From Sphaerosporella brunnea (taxonomy: Eukaryota; Ascomycota; Pezizomycetes; Pezizales; Pyronemataceae), in assembly GCA_008704415.1 (NCBI GenBank), contig VXIS01000372.1, forward strand, positions 1 through 43,354: a DNA stretch of 43,354 nt, in the 5' to 3' direction. A program made the position numbers and the translations under genes. Positions 11,031-23,487 of this stretch are shown here, in pieces. The notes below the pieces were generated by a model that saw only the letters and a program-made list of their open reading frames with translations, ran no database searches and had not been told where the DNA came from. Position 1 is the stretch's first letter. Each line of letters starts with the position of its first letter.

Positions 11031-12755
11031 ATGACAGCAATGCCTGTGGGAATCGTCGAGCCCAAATCGCGCCCCCACGTCCCAGGCACCGTCCGCCTCT
11101 ACGACGACGCCTCCAGCGCTTCGTTCTCCACCGCGCAGCAGCACACCCACCTCAAGCACGGACGCGACAACATCCTCCTCGTGCCGCAGCCCAGCAACAG
11201 CCCCAATGACCCGCTGAACTGGCCGCCGTGGAAGCGCGATCTGACGCTGTTCATCCTCTGCTTTTGCAGCGCAACATGTAGCCGCCTCACCGTGCTGAAT
11301 TTTCAACAAACTGTGCTGACTCAGGCTGCCAAAGCCGCCATCGTCGGCCCCGCCGTCGCCCCCGTCGCGGGTGTCCTCGTCAAGGAATTCCACACCTCCT
11401 ACAGCATGGTGTCGCGCTGGAGCGGATGGCAATTCTGGGCCAGCGGCGTCGCCGGGTTGATCGCGTTGGCCGTCTCGAGGGTCTGGGGACGCCGTCCGGT
11501 GTACGTGGTCAGCATCGTCCTGGTCTTTGTCGGCGTCCTCTGGAACGGCTTCAGCGAGAGCGGCAACAGCTTCCTCGGAGCACGCTTCGTCGAAGGCCTC
11601 GGACTGGGCGCGTTCGAGATGTTGGTGCCGACCAGCATCGGGGATTTGTTCTTCGTGCACCAACGCGGGAAGCGGGTGGCCCTCTACAACCTCTCGTTCC
11701 TTGGCTGCACCTATTTCATGCCAGTGCTGGGGGGCTACATCAGCGTGCACCACGGGTGGCGGGCGCAGTTTCACATCATGGCTGCGTTTTCGGGCCTCAG
11801 CTGCTTGCTCGCCTTTTTCTTCGTGCCGGAACATGCCTACAACCGCCCTGCCATCTTCGACACCGATACTTCCTCGCGGGAAAATCTGAGCGAGCTGGAT
11901 CAGCACTTGGCGTCCGGTCAGGAAGCGAAGGACGAGGCGAAGCAGCCGGTGGCATCAGCCCGGACCGAGATCAAGAAGACTTTTCTGGAGGAACTCTCGC
12001 TGTACAACGGCCGCTTCAGCAGCGAGCCGGTCTACCGAAGCCTTCTCGCGCCGTTTGTGCTCTTCCTCTACCCCGCCACTCTCTGGTCGTTCCTCTTCCA
12101 GGGGACGTTCATAACCTGGGGCATCGGCGTCTCCCTCATCCTGGCGCAGCTCTTTACCGCTCCGCCGTACAACTTCGGTCCCACGCAGCTGGGGTACATG
12201 TACGCGGCCCCGTTCATCGGTGCAATGGTCTCCTACTTCGCCGCGGGTGCCTTCTCAGACTTCCTGGCCAAATTCATGGCGAGGAGGAACAACAACATCT
12301 ACGAGCCTGAGTTCCGCATCCTCCTCGTCATCCCCGTCGCCATCGTCGCTCTCCCGGGGATCTACGCCTTTGGCTACACCACCGAAGCAGCAGCCCACTG
12401 GATCGCGCCAAGCATCTGCTACGGCCTCCTCACGTTCGGCGTGGTGATGTCTTGCACCGCCACCTTCTCGTACATGCTGGACGCTCACCGGGACATCAGC
12501 GTGGAAATGATGGTCGCGGTCCTGCTGCTGAAGAACTTCTGGGCGTTCGGAAGCACGTTCTTCATCAACAAGTGGGTCGTCACCGCCGGGCCGGAGAAGA
12601 TGTTTTTCGTCATCGGCGCGGTGCAGACCGCCATCTGCGCCCTCAGCGCCGGGATGTATGTCTTCGGCAAGGTGCAGAGGGAGTGGGTTGCGAGGGTTAA
12701 TCTGTTGAAGAGGGCCGGGCTGTATCCTACGGCGCCTCAGGCGGTTGCGCATTAG
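11031..12755 (+). CDS. Major facilitator superfamily transporter, HOL1-like
   Basis: Start is ATG 11031 (or 11040). An N-terminal cytosolic stretch ends in the family motif NDPLNWPPWKRDL. Other family marks are SRVWGRRPVY (loop 2-3), GDLFFVHQRGKR (loop 4-5) and NNNIYEPEFR in the second half. About 12 membrane segments are visible in two sets of six. A 57-nt intron (11278-11334, GTAGCC ... branch GTGCTGAC ... AAAG) is likely. Removing it turns SAT-CSRL... into SAT-SAIVGPAVAPVAG, which restores a normal first membrane helix, giving 555 residues. The intron is a multiple of three and has no stop, so an unspliced transcript would still read through (574 residues). Substrate is unknown; relatives move drugs, polyamines or cations at the plasma membrane. 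Confidence 0.9.
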   Translation: MTAMPVGIVEPKSRPHVPGTVRLYDDASSASFSTAQQHTHLKHGRDNILLVPQPSNSPNDPLNWPPWKRDLTLFILCFCSATCSRLTVLNFQQTVLTQAAKAAIVGPAVAPVAGVLVKEFHTSYSMVSRWSGWQFWASGVAGLIALAVSRVWGRRPVYVVSIVLVFVGVLWNGFSESGNSFLGARFVEGLGLGAFEMLVPTSIGDLFFVHQRGKRVALYNLSFLGCTYFMPVLGGYISVHHGWRAQFHIMAAFSGLSCLLAFFFVPEHAYNRPAIFDTDTSSRENLSELDQHLASGQEAKDEAKQPVASARTEIKKTFLEELSLYNGRFSSEPVYRSLLAPFVLFLYPATLWSFLFQGTFITWGIGVSLILAQLFTAPPYNFGPTQLGYMYAAPFIGAMVSYFAAGAFSDFLAKFMARRNNNIYEPEFRILLVIPVAIVALPGIYAFGYTTEAAAHWIAPSICYGLLTFGVVMSCTATFSYMLDAHRDISVEMMVAVLLLKNFWAFGSTFFINKWVVTAGPEKMFFVIGAVQTAICALSAGMYVFGKVQREWVARVNLLKRAGLYPTAPQAVAH

Positions 12756-14630
12756 GCGCGATAATGTGATTGTGATTTTGCTGCTTAAATCGCAGGCATA
12801 ACTACTCTTCGAGGACGCGAGTGAGATTAGATGATTGCGCGCTCGCTCAGCACGTGACTGGACATCAGCGCCCCCCTCCAGACCAAGAAAGCAAGAACAA
12901 GAACGTTAACGTATCCACTCTAGCTATCACCACAGCTGGAGAAATCGAGACCGAATATAGGGCTCGGCGTGGGCTATAGTATGCAGGTAGAAGAAGTAAA
13001 TCAGACCGAGCGGAGAAAGGTTTCGACAAGCCGAGTGAGTGACATGTGGTTTTCGGTTGCGGCCTCGTTGGGGGGTTTCGAGCTCGACCGGTACGCGCTG
13101 GGGCGCCGAGGATCTGCAATGCAGTCAGTCTCTCAGCATCCAAATGCTGGACTTATATGTACGGAACACAGTTCCCAGTCCCCGAGCCGGTAGTTACCCG
13201 TAGCGTAATCTTCTGGGAACCTAAGCTCTGGCGGCGTGCTGTCAGTCAACTATCTACTGTGTGTGCGCCCAAGCCGCGAGCGTAGATCTTCGGGTCCGAG
13301 CACATGTTGCTGTCGCCGCGGGTGCCTGCTGATGGGACCCGCGGCGAAGTCATCCACGCACGATAGCGGCTTGCTTGCCGCAACGCCGAGTAAAACTGAG
13401 CCCGGAAATGCGTGGCTCTTTTTTCACGGAGATGCCGGCAGATTTCCTGGCGTGGGCACGGATGCCGCTGAGGGCACACAACACACCGCAGAAACTCGAC
13501 GGAAAAACTACCAAAAATCCACCACCCCTGGGAAGGGTTAGAGCTAGCGATGGAAGAGTCCGAGTTCAGCGGTGGGGTCGGAGTTAGGCGTTATGAATAC
13601 TGAGGTGTGTCAGCGTTTAGGGTGGGCTTGGAATTTTGCCATTTTTTGTCGTGAAGATTTAGGGAAAATTGAGCAGGAGCAAAAAGATAGGCAAATTCGT
13701 TACCGCGATGCTACCGTAGCCCTGAAAATACGGGATCAATTCGGTCGCGTGGGGGATTGCTGCGGTAACATACCGAGTTAACTCCGAATGTTTGCAACTG
13801 CGGTCTAGATCTCTCTCCGCGAGCAATCGTACCCCCCCCCCCCTTCCGTACCGTATCTACCGCTGACTTTGCTAGTTTTTTTTCCTCTCATTTTGCATTT
13901 TTGTTTTATTTTATTTTGTGGTTGCGGCTCTGCGGCTCTGCGGCATCGGCTATTGCCAATTTCATGGAAAATAACCTCGCATGCTGCTAGGCCGCATCTG
14001 GCATAGGTGCGGGTACTCTTTGCGGGCTGTCGGATACGCCATCTTGCGGCGTCGTCGGAAGATATCTGCCATCCCCGCGCCACGCTTCCGACGTGGTGGT
14101 GACGTTTCCCACATGGCATCTGCGTAGATGTGAGGTTTTGTCCGCGCGATCAGATAGCCCCTGCCCACGGACACGGTGGCAGAAATCGGCCCGGACACAT
14201 ATGTCCAGCCGCGCAACGGTGTCCACGTCAAACGCGAGTTCTGCGACTGCGCGGTTGCTGCCGCGTTGGATGCCGCTGGCCCGATGGAAGGACGGAAATT
14301 CATCATGGAAGGCTGGGAACCCTGCGGAAAGCCGACGTCGAGGCTGCGGCGCGGCCGCGGAAAAACTGGCTGCTTAGTCTCCTCTGCTTAGCCTCCCCTT
14401 CCGAAACCTCCCCACCGCTGTTACAAATCAACTGTATTATAAAGCAGCTTCCACAGCGGTCCATCGCGGTGCCGCGATGCCGTTTTGAGTGCGGCTTCCG
14501 TCACGTCCTCCCTTTGCGGGCCAATCGGTGTCGTCTCTGGATCTCACGTTGCTGTGGTCGGAACGAAGCCCGCTCGTGGCAAGCAGTGACGTGATTGATC
14601 CCGAGAGAACTCTGCGCTGGCTGCTGCTGG
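12756..14630. other. Intergenic region without a supported gene
   Basis: Open frames overlap on both strands at 13960-14600, and none resembles a known protein. A C run lies at about 13831-13845. The frame at 14176-14391 reads moderately protein-like (KREFCDCAVAAALDAAG) but has no start context or intron support. The last 150 bases are the probable promoter of the downstream oxidoreductase. Confidence 0.4.
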
Positions 14631-14636
14631 TATAAA
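14631..14636 (+). promoter_or_regulatory. TATA box of the old yellow enzyme gene
   Basis: TATAAA lies 77 bp before the ATG at 14713. A TGACGT word (CRE-like) sits at about 14587. Both are matches by eye only. Confidence 0.5.
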
Positions 14637-14712
14637 GACGAACAGCGCCGACGTCGGGCAGAGTCAATCCACCCTCGAACTCGATCCGTTGCAACAGAAT
14701 CCGCATCCACAG

Positions 14713-16134
<1,422 letters not shown>

Positions 16135-16339
16135 ACGTGTTTGGAAGAGATATCAACGTGTTGCATCATAGACGGTGTTAGAGGGTTCCATATATAAAAA
16201 ATAATACATTCATTCCTGTATTTAGTTTTCTAAAGAATTATTCCTTCAACGTGCAGCACTGCTAAAAGCACATTTAGGCGCAGCCGCCACTGACGCCGCA
16301 CCTGTGCAGAAGGCTTACCGCGCTAAATCCATATCCGGC

Positions 16340-17152
16340 ATGTATTTCCGAGCCATTTTTCTCCACCCAAAGCTGCCGGAGCCGACGGTGTCTCAGTCGC
16401 AGGACCCCGCCACAATATCGGATCTTGTTGACCGCCGGGTAGATCTAATTCTTGACAGCCTCATAGATGATTGTAGAATATCTGACTCGATATGCCCACA
16501 CGCTGTCCAAAAATCTCTGCTGCAGGGTCGGAAGTTCCCGGTATATATCGGAAGAATTATAGTAGAAGAATCCCTGCAATATCACCCGCTTCGTTCCCTG
16601 CCCATGCCTGGATATTCCTGCGGTACGTGGAAGAAAATTCGATTTTTCCGGTCGGCCTGCAGAAGCGATGCTGAGGACATGGATGGCGGCTGGACTGACC
16701 CGATTCGTTTCGATACGCTATTCTCCACCTTCCGCGACTCCGATAGGGCCTACCAAGACGTACGTGTGGACTGCTGGAGCGTATGTTGCAGCGGCCGAGG
16801 CGTCTTTCGTGGTATTTCGGCCGGAGATAAAGAAGCAAATCTATCAATACACGACGTAGACGAGAATTGGAGCCTCTCTCGGTTCGGAGTAAATAAAGAA
16901 AGGGCTTATCACAAACGCTCACTCATCATGTCCCTCCACTCACCTCGGGAAAATGTCTACCAGCTATTTTCCCGCAAACCACAAGATCTACTCAGCGTGC
17001 ACAGGGAGAGGCTGACGGCTGGAGTGGCAACGTGGAAAGCTTGCATAGCTGGCCCTTTCAGATGGATGGACAAAAATGGTGTGTTCTACATAGATATGTT
17101 CTATCCTGTACCGCCGACCAACTGGCCGGCCAATCAAGCACACACATATTGA
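16340..17152 (+). CDS. Hypothetical protein, orphan single-exon frame
   Basis: A frame of about 270 residues from ATG 16340 (open upstream to 16304). The base composition is close to 50% GC, so such length without a stop is unlikely by chance. I recognise no domain. The protein is rich in Cys, Arg and Asp in the middle (RFFRSACRSDAED; DCWSVCCSGRG) and ends PTNWPANQAHTY. It shows no signal peptide and no membrane segment. Shorter frames on both strands overlap it, so a decayed gene with another true frame is possible. It marks the start of the repeat-rich part of the window. Confidence 0.4.
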   Translation: MYFRAIFLHPKLPEPTVSQSQDPATISDLVDRRVDLILDSLIDDCRISDSICPHAVQKSLLQGRKFPVYIGRIIVEESLQYHPLRSLPMPGYSCGTWKKIRFFRSACRSDAEDMDGGWTDPIRFDTLFSTFRDSDRAYQDVRVDCWSVCCSGRGVFRGISAGDKEANLSIHDVDENWSLSRFGVNKERAYHKRSLIMSLHSPRENVYQLFSRKPQDLLSVHRERLTAGVATWKACIAGPFRWMDKNGVFYIDMFYPVPPTNWPANQAHTY

Positions 17153-20061
17153 TATTCAACAATAATTCTAACGCCCTGTAACAGAGAATCGTACAAATCC
17201 CTGAACACAAAGTGTGATCATAGAAGGTCGCCTTTGCGAAATTTTGGGGCTGTTATATCCACAACTCCGAGATGTGGATCCCTACAACCATGGCGATGAG
17301 GCCCATACCGGTTATTAATGGCCCCCGATATTTCTAAAACTTTGGGAACACATCTGAGAGGAGTACCTACGGTAGATTAAACATTTTGAGCTATCGGGTA
17401 CGTGTTGTGTTGTGCTTTTGTGGTGTTTTGGTCGATTGTTTGCTCCGACCGGTCGCCAGGATGTTTGCTCGGCAGGATGGAACAGACATCAAGGCTCTGT
17501 GGCTGTCAACCGGAAATGGACAGTGCATTGGGCGTGCAATACTCTAATTATATTGAAATCCCAACAAGCTAAGTACTAACTCCTAAAAAACAAACAACCA
17601 AACCCAAAAAGGTAGATACACTCCAAGATCCTCTATAGTACCATGACTGCTCCGCCTCAATCGTCCCAAGGGACCCCTGGGGCGATCGCTGACATAAAAA
17701 ATCTCCGTACCGCCGCCCGGATGAATCATCCCTGCAGAGCCCCACGGTGTTTCAATTCGTTTTGCGTTGCGGTCCGAGTGTATATAACGTATGCATCTTG
17801 ATGCGGGTCTAATTGGAGATACCGCTCGAGTGGATTTGCGGCCGATTGAACGGATGGTGGTGGGAGGAAAGATTCCTCTCGAACTATCGAGGCGTCGGTA
17901 GGTGGGATGGCGGTTCCTGCACGAGCAGCAGCAAGCTGCAAGTTCAGCTGCCGGCCGCCCTCGAGCCGTCGTTCGGTGTGGTGAGGATCGTGCAAAGACA
18001 TGCTATATTTGAAAGCCGATTAGCATTGCTGCGTGCATTCACGAAAAACAGTAACTCACCTTGAGGGGGAATAAACTTCAATATCCGTGAATATTCTCGA
18101 GAATTGACCGATTGAGCGATGGTGATGGAGCGAGAGGAAGCGACGATTAAATACGCTGGATGTTCGGACACTGTGGTAACAGCTCATGGAGGGCTATAAT
18201 TGCACAAGAAGCATCCTCTCTGGAGCTTCTAACGATATCAGAGCGCCATCAAGGCTCCTGAGATAGGCCGACTTTTACTTAGAACATGTATGGAAGCCAA
18301 CAGGCGGAATTGACGGACCGCCTCTCCGATACCGCTACCAAGGATCTTGCGCATACGCATTCATTCCTGGCGCAGCCGCGCTAGAGTAACGTCCGCACTA
18401 CCCTGACAGGCGCCAGGTGCCTAGCTGGTTGGATTCACATCCCCCATCTTCTTGTGGAAGCCGCGTCAGTGAGGTGGATAGCACGACTATCAAAAACCGC
18501 CTTGAAATCAAACTGGCATTGAAAGATCCGTACGTGTTCCCCGCACTGGTTGCCGGTCAGCTTTTGTCCAGTGAACCAACAACCCGAAATCGAATAAGCC
18601 ACAAGTTTGGCGCGCTCTAAAGGCGAAATAAGACCCACATGGAAATTATTACTCCAAAGACGGACCGACGAGCCAGATCCACGCATCTACCCAGCTACAT
18701 CAAGTTGGCAGCTGGATCGATTTAGCTGCTATCTTGCACCAGCCAATCTCGGTTCCATCGGAACATGATTGCCCAAACACGGAAGTGAGAGGTGATCTTA
18801 TGGCTTCCTCCTATATTACCACGGACTATACTACAAGGGTTCGCTTGCGATTATTGGCGCGGAAACAGCCTACAATTCATACCTGTCAAAGAGAGGCTCA
18901 ACTCTATCCTATATCGGGAACAGAATCTGCCATATTGTTGTCCGCCTGGCCAGAATTTTTCTGAACTTCATACAATTGGCACGCAATATGCTGCACCGCA
19001 CTGGTACTATGTTCCATTTATCCAATCGTCTACGCTTCCACGCCGGGATTACGAAAAAACAACAGATTTACAATGGCGTCACTGCGAACAACTACCAATA
19101 CGTTCTCAATGCGTGCTTTGTTGAGTCTGCGGTCGTCGATAAACTACGGAAGGCTGATTTACCGTGGTCGGCAAGATGATGCCTGCAGCTGATAGTGATA
19201 TACTGCCTGGCAGGTTGCACCCTATATCTGCTTCCGGAGCGCCATACAGGGTCCTCCTGTACAACATCATGCAAGGCATTGGTTTCAAACCATAGGATAG
19301 GGTCGGGGTTTGAGTTTTCCCTTCAGAACGCTAGGTACGTTCTGAAATTTTATCTCGGTAGGCACGGTGTAACGTTGGCAAAGATGGCGAAACACAAACC
19401 CGCTGGTCCCACCGAGTCCGACGGCTACGAGCTATCCGGCACTCAGACCGAGGGACACATTGCACAAGAACCGACTTTCATGGAAATCTACATCATGTTG
19501 GTCAACGATCATCCGGTAATTAACTCACAGATATGGCCAAGAACGATCGGGAACTACGCAAATTATACTGAGAAAGGAATAGAAACTGCCGGAGCATCCA
19601 GCTGTTGCTGAGTCGCCGCCATCTCTCATGAGATAAAGGGACAGTGAATCAAACTAAAAGCAATCCTAGATCGTGAGATTCTCTAGACAAGCCACTAAGT
19701 CTCCTAACCCTGCCCTGTGTTTTCGTCTATTCGCCAACAACTTCCTCTGGTTCTAAAAAATCAGCGCGTGGGGAGGAGCTTGGAAATTCACCTTCTGAAA
19801 GCGCGATCAATTTTTCTAAGATCTAAGGTGTAATGAGCTGGGAGATCTAGAAAACCCGAGATTTGTACAGGGTCCCATACAAAAATTGGCTTGACAACAC
19901 CTTGATTTTACACAACACCGGATTTTCAAAAAGCGACCATGCAATTTCATGGACGTCCCTCTTGCCTCGAAGTCCAACAATTTTTTTTAATTCCGTTCTG
20001 TTGGCTCGAATATGGGATTTGTTCACATACGGACCGGAACTATAAATCCCTGTTTTTGGCT
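17153..20061. other. Gene-poor region with fragmentary open frames
   Basis: No recognised gene. A frame without an ATG is open over about 128 codons at 18796-19179 (SLAIIGAETAYNSYL ... KLRKADLPWSAR) and reads like protein. Another is open at 19384-19611 (MAKHKPAGPTESDGYELSG...). They may be exons of a decayed gene, but I see no convincing splice sites joining them. No RNA gene was seen. Confidence 0.35.
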
Positions 20062-20125
20062 ATGATACCCCTATCACGACTGGTATTCCCGTTCGCGACT
20101 GGGACGCTCTGCTCGCGAACAAGTA
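20062..20125 (-). repeat. TCGCGAC word array, left arm of inverted pair
   Basis: Reverse complement shares CAGTCGCGAACGGG, ATACCAGTC and GTTCG-GAG words, in order, with 21036-21123. The two arms face each other across about 920 bp. Inside each arm the word TCGCGACTGGG or its complement recurs. Confidence 0.65.
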
Positions 20126-20174
20126 GTATTTAGTTGACGTCTGCCAGTAAAAATTTTCCTCGCACCAACAGTTA

Positions 20175-20331
20175 TGGTGCACGCAGTCTATAAAGGTGGT
20201 AAAAACGGATATGCGGAGTCGCGTAACCTTCGGATAGCGAACATAAAAGTGGGGTGCTTTAGGACAAGAGACAGGCTTTCCTGATCCACTTTCTTTTGTT
20301 AATTTTGCCCCTTTATAGACTGCGTGCACCA
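20175..20331. mobile_element. 157-bp MITE with TA target site
   Basis: Ends are inverted repeats of about 30 bp: TGGTGCACGCAGTCTATAAA at the left and its complement at the right, with a few mismatches further in. TA flanks both ends (20173-20174, 20332-20333). There is no coding capacity. The end resembles that of the 6602-7433 relic (TGGTGCnnGCAG), so related transposases may have moved both. Confidence 0.8.
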
Positions 20332-21035
20332 TACTGTCGTCTCGCAACTCTCCAATTTCGCCTCCATCACGGCAAACTCGAACACCACCGCCAGCACTCT
20401 CACCATGTCCTCCTCGCGATACCGCCAGCTTGACTGATCGATTTAATGCGGCGATTGTCAACAGAACCGGTGTTTATGTTGCCTATGCCGAGGCATTCCC
20501 TGACATTTCACAGTCGCGAGATCCTCACAGATGGAGTGATGATTAGCTTGCACTCATTTTCTAAGTTTCCGGTCTTGACGAACCGCCTATACGATGATCC
20601 CCTCGAGGGGTATAATATTTTGCAAGAGCTGGAAATTAATTCTTTCTTCCCCTGGAAGCAAAACATGCTGTGCAGCACAGCGGTTCTTGGAAGTACCGCA
20701 TTTTTTGGAGCGAAAGGCTGGCTTTTCGCTAGGGCGCACCCTCCATGAGAAAAAAACAACCTTACACCACACCATACTGGCCTTCCAGCGCCTGGCAATC
20801 GAAAAACTCATTATCCTTTTACCTTCACTCATTTCGCTGAGATCAGCCAGCACCCCTTTCTCCTCGACAAGACTACTTCCTCCGAGTCATTTGAGTTATC
20901 ATGTGTCACTCACACCTTATATTCCCTAACCCTTGCCAAAAAATACGGTACCTGCCTAGGTAATCAGGCTAAGTATTGATTTACATACCACTGCCGCCAG
21001 CGAGGAAGTTCAAGTTCTTGACTGCCAGTAGAATA
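20332..21035. other. Gene-free spacer between inverted word arrays
   Basis: No gene is supported. Overlapping short frames occur on both strands at 20508-20929. Confidence 0.4.
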
Positions 21036-21123
21036 GGCGTTCGTGAGTGGAATACTCAGTCGCGAACGGGGATACCAGTCATGACGTGAAGCCCAGTCGC
21101 GACTGGGACATCCTATTCACGAC
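21036..21123 (+). repeat. TCGCGAC word array, right arm of inverted pair
   Basis: Carries GTTCGTGAG, CAGTCGCGAACGGG, ATACCAGTC and CAGTCGCGACTGGG. It is the inverted partner of 20062-20125. A 142-bp MITE inserted directly at its right edge. Confidence 0.65.
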
Positions 21124-21125
21124 TA

Positions 21126-21267
21126 GGGCCGCTCAGACAGGCGTTTATATTTTTTTCGACGTTTCTGGATTTAAGGCCAGTTTCGGCGTCAAATGGTTTA
21201 CAGACATCGATAAACAGCCGGTTGAAAATTCGGATATCCAAGTCAAAAACGCCCGTCTGAGCGGCCC
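21126..21267 (+). mobile_element. 142-bp MITE, copy 1 (TA target site)
   Basis: Terminal inverted repeats begin GGGCCGCTCAGACAGGCG and end with the complement. TA flanks both ends (21124-21125, 21268-21269). The copy at 22878-23019 has the same length in opposite orientation and differs at only two bases, so both moved recently. There is no coding capacity. It is Tc1/mariner-type by target site. Confidence 0.9.
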
Positions 21268-21541
21268 TACTGGGGATTTGCGCAAGTAACTACTGGCCGG
21301 AACACAGACTTACCTACTTACGTAAGTGCTTACTTACCAGGCGGCAACTGGGCAGTTCGAATTCCAGCTATGCATGCGAGCCGCAAGGTTTTCTTTTTCT
21401 GCTACAGTGCCTCATGCCAGCTGGGCGCTAATTTTCCAGTCTGTTGTTAAATTCAGCCTTCACCGTCGCGATCTTTCACAATCATCACCACAGCCTGAGC
21501 CATCATACCCGGCGTGCAGCGCACGGAAACACTGGATATCG

Positions 21542-23487
21542 ATGTCTATCGACGAAATAACAGCGGCGCAGAGTGCTCGACCTCGATCCGAAGCAGCGAC
21601 AGTGGCTGTAGCTGGCCGAGACGTTACAGTGAATGTAAGGGTGAGGGATGAGGGATTCACAGTGCTCCAAGAAGGCATATCGCCCATCGCAGAGTAATAA
21701 GAGACGGCCATGAAAGCTATCTCCTTGGATGCTTATTGTTGACCAGTATCGTCTTTATCCACGGCCTCCAAGGGCATCCCCGAGAAACCTGGGTTTATTC
21801 TGCCGCTACCGATAAAACCTCCCAGGAAGATGTGAACAAGAAGCCAGCGCTATTTCGCAACATTTTCCGTCGAGCGCCGAAAGTTAAATCGATCAAGGGC
21901 TCAAGCCCTGTTCAAAGTGCTGCTGATATTTTTTGGCCCCAAGACTTGCTAGCCCCGGACTTCCCCAATGTTCGAATTCTTACCTACGGCTACGACTCCC
22001 ATGTTAGCCGGTTTTTCTCGGGACCTGCAAATCAGAACAACATTAACCAACATGGCCGGGGTTTGTTGCACGCTCTTGAGGCCATCCGAAGGGAAAATGC
22101 TAGACTTCCGCTCATTTTTATCGTTCACAATCTTGGGGGTATCATACTCAAAGAAGTATCTCTCCTGAGCCCCTACTGAGGACTGGAATCGTAAATTCTG
22201 ACAAAATTCACTCTAAAGGCCCTCCGGCGGTCCAAAGGTGCCAGGGAGGAAGATAGCGATCTCCTCGATGTTTATCGCTCCACATACGCGATAGCGTTTC
22301 TCGGCACTCCCCATCGTGGCTCAAACGCAGCCGAATGGGGCTTGATGGCGCGAAATGTTGCCGTCGCTGTTGGCTTCGATGCCAATGACAAGATCTTGCG
22401 GGACCTCAGGGTGGATTCGGGGACTTTAGAGACTCTCAGGGAAGAATTCAATAGGATGTTACAGGACAAGGCCTTCAGTGTGTACACTTTTCAAGAGGCT
22501 AGGGGTTTTAAAGGCTTCCGTGGTTTGAGCGGAAAGGTGAGCCTCTAATCTCAACAAGCGACGTACGAGTTTACCTGACAGCGCAGATTGTCGATGATGC
22601 CTCGTCTGGTCTCGATAGCGGGGGAGAAAGAAAGGATTTTATCAATGCCAACCATGTGGAGATGACCCGATTCAATGGGAAGATGGATGACGGGTACGTC
22701 AAAGTGGCTGCAGTTCTTTCGAGATACCTCAACGGCATTGTGACGCAAAATAAAAAGGTCGCACGTGCCGACGTTGGGAGGCAGCACGGTTTGGAAATCG
22801 GTATGTAGTTTGACTTTAAAGGAAGAAATTGACTTCTAAGCTGAGTCTGTGGTGTTTATAGTAGCATGTCTCCAATAGGGCCGCTCAGACGGGCGTTTTT
22901 GACTTGGATATCCGAATTTTCAACCGGCTGTTTATCGATGTCTGTAAGCCATTTGACGCCGAAACTGGCCTTAAATCCATAAACGTCGAAAAAAATATAA
23001 ACGCCTGTCTGAGCGGCCCTAATAGCTTTTCCAAACTGAGATGGATTACCGTTACGAGGATATAACGGAAGCACACGCCGAAACATTCCACTGGTTGTTT
23101 CAAAACACTTCCCTTGATTTTGAGAACTGGCTTCGCGATATATTGGATCAGTGGGAAACCAGCCTCTGGAAAATCAACCCTGATGAGATATGCGTTTTCA
23201 CACTCTCGAACGGCTGCTGCCCTCGCAGGAGCTGTCAACACAATCACAGTAAAGGCAGGGGTTTTCTTCCATGACCGTGGCTCGACCAACCAGAGTTCTT
23301 TGAAGGGCCTTCTGGACTCTGTTCTCTACCAGGTCCTCAATCAACTACCGCAGCTTGTCTCCACCGTGATGCCCATTTACGCTGCATTGCACTCGGATCC
23401 CAAGCAAAGAGCAAATCAAGCCAAACACCATGTTGATAACTGCATATTCATCGACGCCCTCGTGGGCATTACGCGGGGCTTGACGTG
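21542..23487 (+). pseudogene. Broken NLR-type receptor: SesB-like hydrolase plus NACHT P-loop
   Basis: Exons 21542-21693, 21747-22155, 22219-22536 and 22587-22800 join cleanly and encode a SesB-like alpha/beta hydrolase. Marks are GFTVLQEGISPIA-DIVFIHGLQGH, FLGTPHRGSNAAEWG and the catalytic-His block INANHVEMTRF (His codon 22653). The nucleophile elbow is VHNLGG: the expected Ser is Asn (codon 22129). After a long gap holding a MITE, the gene resumes at 23041 (MDYRYEDITEAHAETFHWLF) and then shifts frame before the NACHT P-loop (WISGKPASGKSTLM, about 23141-23185) and FFHDRGSTNQSSLKGLLDS. Such receptors act in fungal non-self recognition and cell death. The frameshift, the lack of an acceptor in the right phase after 22801, the lost Ser and the missing C-terminal repeats say it is dead; the hydrolase half alone might still be translated. 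Confidence 0.8.
22878..23019 (-). mobile_element. 142-bp MITE, copy 2, inside the NLR pseudogene
   Basis: Same element as 21126-21267 in opposite orientation, with two base differences. TA flanks both ends (22876-22877, 23020-23021). It lies between the hydrolase exons and the NACHT part. Removing it and one TA leaves TAATAG in the reading frame, so the gene was probably already damaged, or the site was intronic. Confidence 0.9.

Noticed and set aside
22801..23040. MITE-bearing segment as a normal intron of a working NLR gene
   Set aside because: All acceptors after the MITE give the wrong phase for the donor at 22801, and a frameshift follows before the P-loop.
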